Part shown: positions 24,971 to 35,700 of the stretch, in pieces
Position numbering within the stretch: the first letter of the stretch is position 1
Layout: the number at the start of each line of letters is the position of its first letter
Notes under the pieces: model-generated
Seen by the model: the letters and a program-made list of their open reading frames with translations, nothing else
The model's database searches: none
Told to the model about the DNA's origin: nothing
Assembly: GCF_013523165.1 (NCBI RefSeq)
Contig: NZ_JAAMQI010000030.1
Location: 1-36,544 of the forward strand
Source of the DNA: Pseudomonas entomophila
GTDB taxonomy: Bacteria > Pseudomonadota > Gammaproteobacteria > Pseudomonadales > Pseudomonadaceae
DNA length: 36,544 nucleotides
Direction of reading: 5' to 3'
Program-made: the position numbers and the translations under genes

Positions 24971-25307
24971 AATTCACTCCCACGCAATGCGCATGCAGGC
25001 GACGCGCAACGAACGAAAACGCACGGGATGTCCCGTGTGGCTCAAGTCGGCGGCGCGCTGATTGGTCAGCGAGTACGCAGTGAATTGAATATATGGGAAT
25101 AAAAAATAGAATTTAAATATCTTTTGGAAATATCTATAGACCGCTTGATCGACGCCACCATCACAACGTCACCCTTGGTCCTGGATGGCCGGGGGTCTCG
25201 TGCGCGTGCGAACGCTGCACGACAGAACCTGGCCCCCGTGCAACGGAGGCCTGGTTTCAGCAGCAGGCCGGCGCCCTGGGCACTGGGGCAACCGGACCTG
25301 CCGAGCG
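24971..25307. other. Intergenic region before the dioxygenase operon and after lapC
   Basis: No gene is seen. An AT-rich island at 25081-25140 contains the direct repeat AAATATCT (25115-25122 and 25128-25135, 13 bp apart) and probably the promoter of the dioxygenase-transport operon, which is read on the minus strand. A GC-rich dyad at 25231-25251 (GGCCCCCG and CGGAGGCC, one mismatch) lies 57 bp past the lapC stop and may end the lapBC transcript, although it has no U-tract. Confidence 0.45.
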
Positions 25308-26684
25308 TCACCGCTCCCGGAGCGCCTCGGCGCGCGCCTTGATGAGCGGCTTGAGCAGGTAGCTCATGATGGTCTTCTTGCCTGTCAGGATATCCACCGA
25401 CGCCACCATCCCAGGGATGATCAGCAACGGCTTGTCATCGGTCCCCAGGTGACTGCGATCGGTACGCAACCTGACCAGGTAGTAGGTGGTCTTCTTGTCT
25501 TCGTCAGTGATGGTATCGGCGCTGATCTGCTCCAGCTTGGCCTTCAGCCCACCATAGATGGTGAAGTCGTACGCCGTGAACTTCACGGTCGCTTCCTGCC
25601 CTGGGTGCAGGAAGGCGATGTCCTTGGGCAGGATCTTCGCCTCGATCACCAGCGTGTCGTCCAAGGGCACGATCTCGATGATGTCGCTGCCTGGCTGGAT
25701 CACGCCGCCGATGGTATTGATCAGCAGCTGCTTGACGATGCCCCGTACTGGCGAGGTGACCAGCGTACGGCTGACCCGGTCGTCCAGCGCCTTGCTGGTG
25801 GCGGTTGCCTTGTTCAGTTCGGTGCGCGCTTCGTTGAGCTGGGTGAGTGCCTCGCTGCGGAACTTGCCGCGCGTTTCCTCGACCTTGCTCTTGACCTCGC
25901 GCACCGCGGCCTCGGCCCGCGGGATGGCCAGGCCGGTCGCGTCCATTTCGCCACGGGTTTCCACCTCGGCGCGGCGCAGGCGCAGGATTTCCACCTGAGA
26001 GATCGCGCCCTTGGCCACCAGGGGCTCGGACATGGCGATCTCCTGGCGCAGCAGCTGGAGGCTGTTGGCATATTGAGCGCGCTTGGAGGTGTATTCGCGC
26101 AGTTCCTGCTGGCGCTGCACCAGTTGCTCTTCAAGGCCGCCGATCTCGTCGCGCAACTGCTGGCGACGGCTGTTGTACAGCGATTCCTCGCTGGCAGCCT
26201 GGCTTGGCGCAGCCTTGCGCAGCTCCTCGTCGATCTTCAGGGGGGCATCTTCGACCTCCGCGCTCAGGCGTTGCACGCGCAGGGCCATGGCCAGGCGATC
26301 GGCCTCGGTTTCGCCCACGTTGGAGGCAAAGCGCGTTTCATCCAGGCGCAGCAGGGGCTGGCCGATCTCGACCACTTCCCCTTCCTTGGCATAAATCTCG
26401 GCGACGATGCCGCCCTCGAGGTTCTGGATCTTCTGCACCTTCGAAGACGGCACGGCCTTGCCTTCGCCGCGGGTCACTTCGTCGATGGGCGCAAAACACG
26501 CCCAGACGACCAGGAACAGGAAGAAGGCGATGATGCCCCAGATGGTCATGCGAACAACCCGCGGCGCGTCCTCGATCAGCGACTTGCTGACCTCGGGCAA
26601 CGGCTGGCCACTGAGCGAATCCGAGCCTTTGAAGTAGCGCCGCAGATTGTCCTTGATTTGCCCTACGTCGAGCTTACGCGACAC
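25308..26684 (-). CDS. lapC: LapC, HlyD-family adaptor of the LapA type I secretion system
   Basis: This 458-aa membrane-fusion protein has one N-terminal membrane helix (about 46-66, MTIWGIIAFFLFLVVWACFA), a lipoyl half-motif (VQKIQNLEGGIVAEIYAKEG), a long coiled-coil hairpin (about 125-300), the second half (VTSPVRGIVKQLLINTIGG) and a C-terminal beta domain (PGMVASVDILTGKKTIMSYLLKP). This is the LapC/type I adaptor architecture. The start codon is GTG at 26684, inside the end of lapB (11-bp overlap). With LapB and an outer-membrane LapE not identified here, it would export LapA. Confidence 0.93.
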   Translation of the reverse strand: MSRKLDVGQIKDNLRRYFKGSDSLSGQPLPEVSKSLIEDAPRVVRMTIWGIIAFFLFLVVWACFAPIDEVTRGEGKAVPSSKVQKIQNLEGGIVAEIYAKEGEVVEIGQPLLRLDETRFASNVGETEADRLAMALRVQRLSAEVEDAPLKIDEELRKAAPSQAASEESLYNSRRQQLRDEIGGLEEQLVQRQQELREYTSKRAQYANSLQLLRQEIAMSEPLVAKGAISQVEILRLRRAEVETRGEMDATGLAIPRAEAAVREVKSKVEETRGKFRSEALTQLNEARTELNKATATSKALDDRVSRTLVTSPVRGIVKQLLINTIGGVIQPGSDIIEIVPLDDTLVIEAKILPKDIAFLHPGQEATVKFTAYDFTIYGGLKAKLEQISADTITDEDKKTTYYLVRLRTDRSHLGTDDKPLLIIPGMVASVDILTGKKTIMSYLLKPLIKARAEALRER

Positions 26685-28830
26685 TGATCTGCCCCTTCTT
26701 CAGCGCTTCCATGACGGCGGCTTTCGGGCCGTCTGCGACGATCTGTCCACGGTCGATGACGATCAGCCGGTCCACCAGCGACAGCAACGAGGCCCGGTGA
26801 GTGACCAGCAGGACGGTCTTGTTCTCGATGACGGCCTGCAGGCGTTGCTTGAGACGCTCTTCGCCCGTGTTGTCCATGGCACTGGTCGGCTCATCGAGCA
26901 GCAGGATCTGCGGGTTGAGCAGCAGGGCACGCGCCAGGGCCACGTTCTGGCGCTGGCCGCCGGACAGGTTCTGACCACGCTCGCCGACTTGCAGCTCGTA
27001 GCCATCGGGGTGCAACCGCGCGAATTCATGAACGCCCGAAAGCTCTGCGGCCTGCAGGATCAGCTCGTCTTCGATGTAGCGTGCGCCGCTGACCAGGTTG
27101 TCACGCAGGGTGCCGGCCAGCAGCTGGATGTCCTGAGGGACATAACCGAGGTTGTGACGCAGTTCGCTGACGTCGATCTGCCGGATGTCGACACCGTCGA
27201 CCAGCAAGGATCCAGCATTGGCCTCGTACAGGCCGACGATCAACTTGGCCAGCGAGCTCTTGCCCGAGCCGCTGCGTCCGATGATCCCGACCTTTTCACC
27301 CGGCCGGATGTTCAGGTTGATGCCCTTGAGCGCCATGTTCTGCTGGTTGGGGTAGGTGAAGTCGACCCCGCGGAACTCGATGGCGCCCTGCAGGACCTGA
27401 CGGCTGAGCGGCCGCTCCTCGAAGTTGCGCTCCTGGGGCAGGCTCATCATCTGGTCGGTGGAACTCATGGTGACCTTGGCCTGCTGGTAACGCGCAAGCA
27501 GCCCGTTGAGCTGGCTCAGGGGGCCCAGGGCGCGGCCACTGAGCATGTAGCTGGCCACCAGGCCGCCCATGGTCAGGTTGCCGTCGATGATCATGTATAC
27601 ACCGACGCAGATCATCGCCACGCCTGCCAGTTGCTGAATCAGCAGGGTGATGTTCATCGCCAGGCCCGAGAGGATCTTGACCCGCAGCTCCAGGCGGCTG
27701 AGCGTGCCCAGGGTCTGCTCCCACATGTACTGGCGTTCGCTCTCGGCATTGTTGACCTTGACCGCATCCAGCCCGGCGAGCGTCTCGATCAGGCTCGACT
27801 GGCGTTCGGACGCCAGCGCCATGGTGCGTTCCATGGTCGCCAGCAAAGGCTTCTGCAATGCATAACCGATGCCCAGCGCCAGCGGGAAGGCGATGATGGG
27901 AATCCAGACCAGGTGCCCGCCGATGATGGCGATCACCATGAGGATCAACAGGGTGAAGGGCAGGTCGATGAGGCTGGTCAAAGTCAGCGAAGCCAGGAAA
28001 TCGCGCAGTCCCTGGAACTCGTGGATGTTCTGCGCGAAGCTGCCGACCCTGGCCGGTCGGTATTTCATCGACATGCCGACGATGCGTTCGAACAAGGTGG
28101 CGGAAATGATCAGGTCGGTCTTCTTGCCGGCCAGGTCCAGGCACAGGCTTCGCAGGCCCTTGAGGATCAGGTCGAAGATGTAGGCACCGAAGATACCGAG
28201 TGCCAGCACCCACAGCGTCGAGGTGGCCTGGTTCGGGACGACGCGGTCATAGACGTTCATCACGAACAGGGGCGCGGCCAGTGCGATGATGTTGATCACC
28301 AGGCTGGCGGCGATGGCGTCCATGTACAGCCACTTGCTGCGCAGCAGGGTGTCGCGGAACCAGGAGCGCGTGCGTGGGATCAGGTTGCCGTGATTCACGT
28401 CGAACTTGTGCTGAGGCTGGGCGAAGAACACCTTGCCGCTGTAGTCGGCCTGCAGCTTCTCGCGGCTGACGTGCACTTCGCCACCGTCGCTTTCACTGAG
28501 CAGCAAACGTGCGGTACCGGCGTCCTGCCAGCCCAGCAGTACGGCGCAACGGCCTTCCTTCATCAGCAGCATGACCGGCATGGCGATGTCGGGAATCTGC
28601 TCGAGCTTTCGCTGGAGCAGCCTACCCTGCAGGCCTGCGCGTGCGGCTGCGCGCGGCAGCAGCTCGGGCGTCATGCGCTGCGAGGGCAATGGCAGGCCCG
28701 TCGTCAGCATGGCGCGACTGGCTGGCTTCTGATGCAGGACACACAGGTTCAGCAGGCTATCCAGCAAAGGATCGTCATGCTGACTGCGGGGATCGTGGCT
28801 GAGTTGGACTCGACTGACTTCGGATTCCAC
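26674..28830 (-). CDS. lapB: LapB, ABC transporter of the LapA type I secretion system
   Basis: This 718-aa inner-membrane exporter has an N-terminal C39-like domain (about 20-135) without the catalytic CGxxCL motif, so it probably docks the substrate rather than cutting it. Membrane helices follow at about 170-420, then an ATPase with Walker A GRSGSGKSS (518-526), signature LSGGQ (622-626) and Walker B ILLLDEP (642-648). The H-loop is VTHRASLL. The start is GTG at 28830, with a purine-rich GAAGAGAG site. It is divergent from lapA across 921 bp and precedes lapC, as expected for the Lap exporter. Confidence 0.94.
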   Translation of the reverse strand: MESEVSRVQLSHDPRSQHDDPLLDSLLNLCVLHQKPASRAMLTTGLPLPSQRMTPELLPRAAARAGLQGRLLQRKLEQIPDIAMPVMLLMKEGRCAVLLGWQDAGTARLLLSESDGGEVHVSREKLQADYSGKVFFAQPQHKFDVNHGNLIPRTRSWFRDTLLRSKWLYMDAIAASLVINIIALAAPLFVMNVYDRVVPNQATSTLWVLALGIFGAYIFDLILKGLRSLCLDLAGKKTDLIISATLFERIVGMSMKYRPARVGSFAQNIHEFQGLRDFLASLTLTSLIDLPFTLLILMVIAIIGGHLVWIPIIAFPLALGIGYALQKPLLATMERTMALASERQSSLIETLAGLDAVKVNNAESERQYMWEQTLGTLSRLELRVKILSGLAMNITLLIQQLAGVAMICVGVYMIIDGNLTMGGLVASYMLSGRALGPLSQLNGLLARYQQAKVTMSSTDQMMSLPQERNFEERPLSRQVLQGAIEFRGVDFTYPNQQNMALKGINLNIRPGEKVGIIGRSGSGKSSLAKLIVGLYEANAGSLLVDGVDIRQIDVSELRHNLGYVPQDIQLLAGTLRDNLVSGARYIEDELILQAAELSGVHEFARLHPDGYELQVGERGQNLSGGQRQNVALARALLLNPQILLLDEPTSAMDNTGEERLKQRLQAVIENKTVLLVTHRASLLSLVDRLIVIDRGQIVADGPKAAVMEALKKGQISVA

Positions 28831-29118
28831 GCGGCGCTCTCTTCAAACCTTGCTGAAAATGGGGGCGATGTCTGATCTGTACCAGGCCAGATCGCCGATT
28901 CGTATCGTGATGGGCAACGGCTGTTCCGTCAGGGGAATAGCCAAAGGCCATAGTCGCCCTGAACGAGGGCGGAGTAAACACTTCCAAGGCGGTGCTATAC
29001 CAGACGGCAGCCTGCCATGAAGGTTTCGCAAAATTCTGGCCAGGTTGGACCATTTCCAATGGTGCGACGGTTTTTGAAGCGGCATTGGCCGCTCGCGACA
29101 CATCGAAAACAACCGTAG

Positions 29119-29132
29119 GTCAACAAATTGAC
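29119..29132. promoter_or_regulatory. FleQ-box-like site GTCAACAAATTGAC
   Basis: It differs at one position from GTCAATAAATTGAC, the consensus described for the c-di-GMP-responsive regulator FleQ in P. aeruginosa biofilm promoters. It is also a GTCAA-N4-TTGAC palindrome. It lies 289 bp from lapB and about 620 bp from lapA. Confidence 0.65.
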
Positions 29133-29596
29133 AATTTATTTGAACTTACGAAGCTTTTTGAGACTTCGTCAAAATAATATCCAATACTTTCATTCGCTTG
29201 TCGGATCGCGTCTTCACCCTGACAAGTTAGCAAGCACAGACAAGTGTATCGGACTTCTTCCTTTTTCTTTGTCTCCGCCCTCGATTTTCATTCAGATCCG
29301 TCGCCTGGGGAACCTTTCATCGGGTAGGGCGGGTCACAAGGCCGGCCCAGCAGAATTGGGCAAGCTTTATGCTTGTGGCGGCTAGCCAGACCGCTCTGCG
29401 TCAAGGCTGTGGCGGTTGTTCCCAGGTCGTGACGAGCCTAGGTATTTCCGAGGGTTGGCGTTACCTGAAGTGTGCGTTCAGACCACTCTTAGCGGTGTCT
29501 GATGCATGACTTCCTTGCCGTCCATCAAAGGCATGTGCATGAACAGAAATATCAATGTGACATTATTTTGCCGATTGTTTAGGATTGGCAAATTAG

Positions 29597-29650
29597 GTCA
29601 ATAGTTTGGCTAAGGTGGTCATAGTTTTAGGCTGTAGACAATAGTTTGAC
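29597..29650. promoter_or_regulatory. Phased ATAGTTT triplet with two weaker FleQ-like boxes
   Basis: ATAGTTT occurs at 29601, 29621 and 29641, exactly 20 bp apart. The outer two fall inside GTCAATAGTTTGGC (29597-29610) and GACAATAGTTTGAC (29637-29650), each matching the FleQ consensus at 11 of 14 positions. The cluster is about 100-155 bp before the lapA ATG, a natural place for promoter control. Confidence 0.5.
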
Positions 29651-29751
29651 GCCAAAACATTGTCCACTTTCGCAGCAATTTCCATCGAGCAACCGTCTCG
29701 TACGATCGGTGTGCATGGAAGCCTACCGAATCGGTACCCGGAGAGTCCTTA

Positions 29752-32700
29752 ATGAGCAGTGTCGTTGCCATCGTCAAAAGCGTTGTCGGTCAAGTGGTCG
29801 CCGTATCCCCTGAGGGCATCCGGCGCGTCCTGGTGGAAGGTGATCGCTTGTTCGCAGGCGAGCAGGTCCTGACGGGGCCCGGTGGCGCCATTACGCTCGA
29901 ATTGGCCGACGGACGGATGCTGGACTTGGGACGTGACTCCCAGTGGAGTGCCGACACGCCTGACAGCAGCACGGATCTCTCCGCTGCCACGGCGCAGGCG
30001 GCCCCTTCGGTCGAGGAATTGCAGCAAGCCATCGCAGCCGGCGCTGACCCGACCATCGACCTCGAGGCCCCGGCAGCCGGCCCGACAGCTGCAGGCGGTG
30101 GTGAGGCCGGTGGTGGGCATACCTTCGTGGTGCTCGAGGAAACCGGCGGCGTGGTCGACCCGACCGTAGGCTTCCCTACCGGCCCAATCGGTAATGAATT
30201 CGGTCAGCCCACGCCACCGGTCGGCGGCGTCGCTGCGACGAACGCGACGACGACCGCAGTGGGCGGTGGCTCGACCACCGTCGGGCTGAGTGCGACCCCT
30301 TCGATCAGCGAAGCGGGCGGCGTCATCGTCTATACCGCCACCGTTGGCCAGGCGCCAACCTCCGACCTGACCGTCACGCTGTCCAATGGCGCGGTGATCG
30401 TGATCGCTGCCGGGCAGACGGCAGGCACCGTGAATGTCGACGTGGCGGCCAACGATACGGTCTACATCGACCCACGCGACATCTCCGCCACGATCACCGG
30501 GACCACTGGTGGTGGCCTGACCGTCACGGCGGACCAGACCCCTGCCGTGACGCAGGTGGTCGATACCATCGACACCACGACCATTACCCTGACGGCCACG
30601 CCAAGCGTGTCCGAAGGGGGCGCGATCACGTATACCGCCTCGCTCAACAATCCTGCGCAGACGCCGGTTTCCGTCACGCTGTCCAACGGGCAGACGTTGA
30701 CCATCGCGGCAGGTGCCAGCAGCGCCAGCGTCGATTTCCAGACAGGCAATGACGTCTATGCAGGCACCACCACGGTAAGCACCACGATCACGGCTGCTTC
30801 CGGCGGCAACTTCGAAGATCTGGCCATCAACCCGACTGCAGCGCAGACGGTGATCAACGATGCGATCGATACGACGACCTTGACCCTGACCGCCACGCCG
30901 ACCGTGGCCGAAGGCGGTCAGATCGTCTACACCGCGACGCTGACCAACGCTGCACAGACGCCGATGAGCGTGACCTTGAGCAATGGCTCGGTCATCACCA
31001 TTGCAGCGGGCCAGACCGCCGGCAGCATCACGGTGGCAGCACCTGGCGACGACCCGTACATCGATGCCGGTTCGGTCAATGCCACCATCACGGCCACGAC
31101 CGGTGGCAACTTCGAGAACCTGGCGGTCAATGGCACGCCTGCGGTGACTGCGGTTACCGACACCATCGACACCAGTACCGTAACGCTGACTGCGACTCCA
31201 TCGGTTACCGAAGGCGGCGTCATTACCTACACCGCCAGCGTCACCGCGCCAGTCACCGGTTCGGCGCTGGTCGTGACCCTGGCCAACGGCCAGACCATCA
31301 CCATCCCGGTCGGTCAGTCGTCCGGTACCGTCGATGCGACCGCGCCAGACAACATCTACGCCACCAATCCGCCTGTGACCAACGGCATCACTGGGGTAAG
31401 CGGCGGCAACTACGAGAACCTGGTCACGTCGGGTACGCCAAACACCATCGTCACCGATGGCCCTGGTACCAGCAGCACCACGACCGTGGCGTTGGTTGCC
31501 ACGCCGACCGTGGCTGAGGGCGGTCAGATCGTCTACACCGCGACCTTGACCAACGCTGCGCAGACGCCGGTGACCGTGACCCTAAGCAACGGCTCGGTGA
31601 TCACTATTGCCGCAGGTCAGACCGCCGGCAGCGTCACTGTCGCAGCGCCTGGTGATGATCCCTACATCGATGCCGGTTCGGTCAATGCGACCATTACCAA
31701 TGCTACCGGTGGCAACTTCGAGAACCTGGCGGTCAATGGCACGCCTGCGGTGACTGCGGTTACCGACACCATCGACACCAGTACCGTAACGCTGACTGCG
31801 ACTCCATCGGTTACCGAAGGCGGCGTCATTACCTACACCGCCAGCGTCACCGCGCCAGTCACCGGTTCGGCGCTGGTCGTGACCCTGGCCAACGGCCAGA
31901 CCATCACCATCCCGGTCGGTCAGTCGTCCGGTACCGTCGATGCGACCGCGCCAGACAACATCTATGCCACCAATCCGCCTGTGACCAACAGCATCACCGG
32001 GGTAAGCGGCGGCAACTACGAGAACCTGGCCACCGCCGGCACGCCGAGCACTACCGTGACCGATGGCCCGGGCACCAGCACCACGACGACCGTGGCGTTG
32101 ACTGCCACGCCGACCGTGGCTGAGGGCGGTCAGATCGTCTACACCGCGACCCTGACCAATGCTGCGCAGACGCCGGTGACGGTCACCTTGAGCAATGGCT
32201 CGGTCATCACCATCGCTGCAGGCCAGACTTCCGGTTCGGTGAATGTCGCTGCGCCTGGTGACGACCCGTACATCGACGCGGGTTCGGTCAACGCAACCAT
32301 TACCAATGCCACCGGTGGCAACTTCGAAAACCTGGCGGTCAACGGTACCCCGGCGGTGACTGCTGTTACGGACACCATCGACACCAGCACTGTTACGCTG
32401 ACGGCAACTCCGTCGGTCACCGAAGGTGGTGTGATTACCTACACCGCCAGCGTCACCGCTCCGGTTACCGAGACCCCGCTGGTCGTAACGCTGGCCAACG
32501 GCCAGACCATCACGATCCCGGTCGGTCAGTCGTCCGGTACCGTCGATGCGACCGCGCCAGACAACATCTACGCCATCAATCCGCCTGTGACCAACAGCAT
32601 CACCGGGGTAAGCGGCGGCAACTACGAGAACCTGGCCACCGCCGGCACGCCGAGCACCACCGTGACCGATGGTCCAGGTACCAGCACCACTACGACCGTG

Positions 32701-35700
32701 GCCCTGAGTGCGACGCCGACCGTGGCCGAAGGTGGTCAGATCGTTTACACCGCCACACTGACCAATGCTGCGCAAACGCCGGTTACCGTGACCTTGAGCA
32801 ATGGCTCGGTCATCACTATCGCCGCAGGCCAGACTTCCGGCTCGGTGAACGTCGCTGCGCCTGGTGACGACCCGTACATCGACGCGGGTTCGGTCAACGC
32901 AACCATCACCGGTGCTACCGGCGGCAACTTCGAGAACCTGGCAATCAACGGCACCCCAGCAGTCACTGCCGTCACTGATACCATCGATACGTCGACAGTC
33001 ACGCTGACGGCTACGCCTTCGGTTACCGAGGGCGGCGTAATCACCTACACCGCCAGCGTCACCGCCCCGGTTACCGAGGCCCCGCTGGTCGTAACTCTGG
33101 CCAACGGCCAGACCATCACGATTCCGGTAGGTGCCAGCACGGGCTCGGTGAACTTCACCGCCCCAGACAACGTATATGCCACCAACCCGCCTGTGACCAA
33201 CAGCATCACGGCTACCAGTGGCGGTAACTACGAAAACCTGGCCACCGCCGGCACGCCGAGCACCACCGTGACCGATGGTCCAGGCACCAGCACCACCACG
33301 ACCGTGGCACTGACTGCTACGCCGACCGTGGCCGAGGGTGGCCAGATCGTCTACACCGCGACCCTGACCAACGCTGCGCAGACGCCGGTGACGGTCACCT
33401 TGAGCAACGGCTCGGTGATTACCGTCGCAGCAGGCCAGACCGTAGGCAGCATCACGGTTGCAGCTCCAGGCGATGATCCGTACATCGATGCCGGTTCGGT
33501 CAGCACGACTATTACTGGCGTCACTGGTGGCAACTTCGAGAACCTGGCAGTCAACGGCACGCCAGCAATCACCGCTGTCACTGACACGATCGATACGTCG
33601 ACAGTCACGCTGACGGCTACGCCTTCGGTTACCGAAGGCGGCGTCATCACCTACACCGCCAGCGTCACTGCCCCGGTTACCGAGGCCCCGCTGGTCGTAA
33701 CTCTGGCCAACGGCCAGAGCATCACGATCCCGGTAGGCTCGAGCTCGGGTTCGGTGAACTTCACCGCTCCGGACAACGTGTACGCCACTAACCCGCCTGT
33801 GACCAACAGCATCACTAACGTTAGCGGTGGCAATTACGAGAATCTGGTCACGTCGGGTACGCCGAGCACTACCGTGACCGATGGCCCAGGCACTAGCACC
33901 ACGACGACCGTGGCACTGACTGCCACGCCGACCGTGGCCGAAGGCGGTCAGATCGTCTACACCGCGACCCTGACCAACGCTGCGCAGACGCCAGTGACAG
34001 TCACCTTGAGCAATGGCTCGGTGATCACCATCGCTGCAGGCCAGACTTCCGGCTCGGTGAACGTCGCTGCGCCTGGTGACGACCCGTACATCGACGCGGG
34101 CTCGGTCAACGCAACTATCACCAATGCTACCGGCGGCAACTTCGAAAACCTGGCGGTCAACGGTACCCCGGCGGTGACTGCTGTTACCGACACCATCGAC
34201 ACCAGCACCGTTACGCTGACGGCAACTCCGTCGGTCACCGAAGGTGGTGTGATTACTTACACCGCCAGCGTCACCGCCCCAGTTACCGAGACCCCGCTGG
34301 TTGTGACCCTGGCCAACGGCCAGACCATCACGATTCCAGTCGGCTCGAGCTCGGGCTCGGTGAACTTCACCGCCCCGGATAACGTGTACGCCACCAATCC
34401 GCCTGTGACCAACAGCATCACGGCCACCAGCGGCGGTAACTACGAGAATCTGGTGACTGCCGGCGCGCCGAGCACCACCGTCACCGATGGCCCTGGTACC
34501 AGCACCACCACGACCGTGGCCCTGAGCGCGACGCCGACCGTGGCTGAAGGTGGCCAGATCGTCTACACCGCGACCCTGACCAACGCTGCGCAGACGCCGG
34601 TGACGGTCACCTTGAGCAACGGCTCGGTGATTACCGTCGCAGCAGGCCAGACCGTAGGCAGCATCACGGTTGCAGCTCCAGGCGATGATCCGTACATCGA
34701 TGCCGGTTCGGTCAGCACGACTATTACTGGCGCCACTGGTGGCAACTTCGAGAACCTGGCAGTCAATGGCACGCCGGCAATCACCGCTGTCACTGACACG
34801 ATCGATACGTCGACGGTCACGCTGACGGCTACGCCTTCGGTTACCGAGGGCGGCGTCATCACCTACACCGCCAGCGTCACCGCCCCGGTTACCGAGGCCC
34901 CGCTGGTCGTAACTCTGGCCAACGGCCAGACCATCACGATTCCGGTAGGTGCCAGCACGGGCTCGGTGAACTTCACCGCCCCAGACAACGTATATGCCAC
35001 CAACCCGCCTGTGACCAACAGCATCACGGCTACCAGTGGCGGTAACTACGAGAACCTGGCCACCGCCGGCACGCCGAGCACCACCGTGACCGATGGTCCA
35101 GGCACCAGCACCACCACGACCGTGGCACTGACTGCTACGCCGACCGTGGCCGAGGGTGGCCAGATCGTTTACACCGCGACCTTGACCAACGCTGCGCAGA
35201 CGCCGGTCAGCGTGACCTTGAGCAACGGCTCGGTGATCACCATCGCGGCAGGCCAGACTTCCGGTTCGGTGAACGTCGCCGCACCTGGTGACGATCCGTA
35301 CATCGACGCGGGTTCGGTCAACGCAACCATTACCAATGCCACCGGTGGCAATTTCGAGAACCTGGCGGTCAATGGCACGCCAGCAATCACCGCTGTCACT
35401 GACACGATCGATACGTCGACTGTAACCCTGACGGCAACTCCGGCGGTCACCGAAGGCGGCGTAATCACCTACACCGCCAGCGTGACTGCACCCGTTACAG
35501 AAGCGCCACTGGTTGTGACCCTGGCCAACGGCCAAACCATCACGATTCCAGTCGGTGCCAGCACGGGCTCGGTGAACTTCACCGCCCCGGATAACGTGTA
35601 CGCCACCAATCCGCCTGTGACCAACAGCATCACGGCCACCAGCGGCGGTAACTACGAGAACCTGGCCACCGCCGGCACGCCGAGCACCACCGTGACCGAT

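Larger units (their letters stand above)
28831..29751. promoter_or_regulatory. Divergent lapB-lapA regulatory region
   Basis: This 921-bp gap without a convincing gene separates the exporter genes from the adhesin gene. It is clearly more AT-rich than the coding DNA, especially 29100-29290 and 29520-29660. It holds a near-consensus FleQ box (29119-29132), two weaker FleQ-like boxes and a 20-bp-phased ATAGTTT triplet (29597-29650), and a 5-bp hairpin CAAGC-TTTAT-GCTTG (29361-29375). GGAGAG precedes the lapA ATG. A TTGACA sequence at 29128 overlaps the FleQ box, but no good -10 element follows at the right distance. Confidence 0.7.

Noticed and set aside
26647..28875. A 742-codon plus-strand frame opposite lapB
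   Set aside because: It is antisense to a gene with intact Walker motifs and is composed mainly of Gln, Asp, Val and His repeats typical of reverse-strand readings.
31582..35535. A 1317-codon open frame on the minus strand opposite lapA
   Set aside because: It is an antisense by-product. The 606-bp repeat is divisible by three, so a stop-free antisense stretch in one unit stays open through the rest. The protein is a His/Arg/Asp-rich repetition with no known family, and lapA on the plus strand has clear domains.
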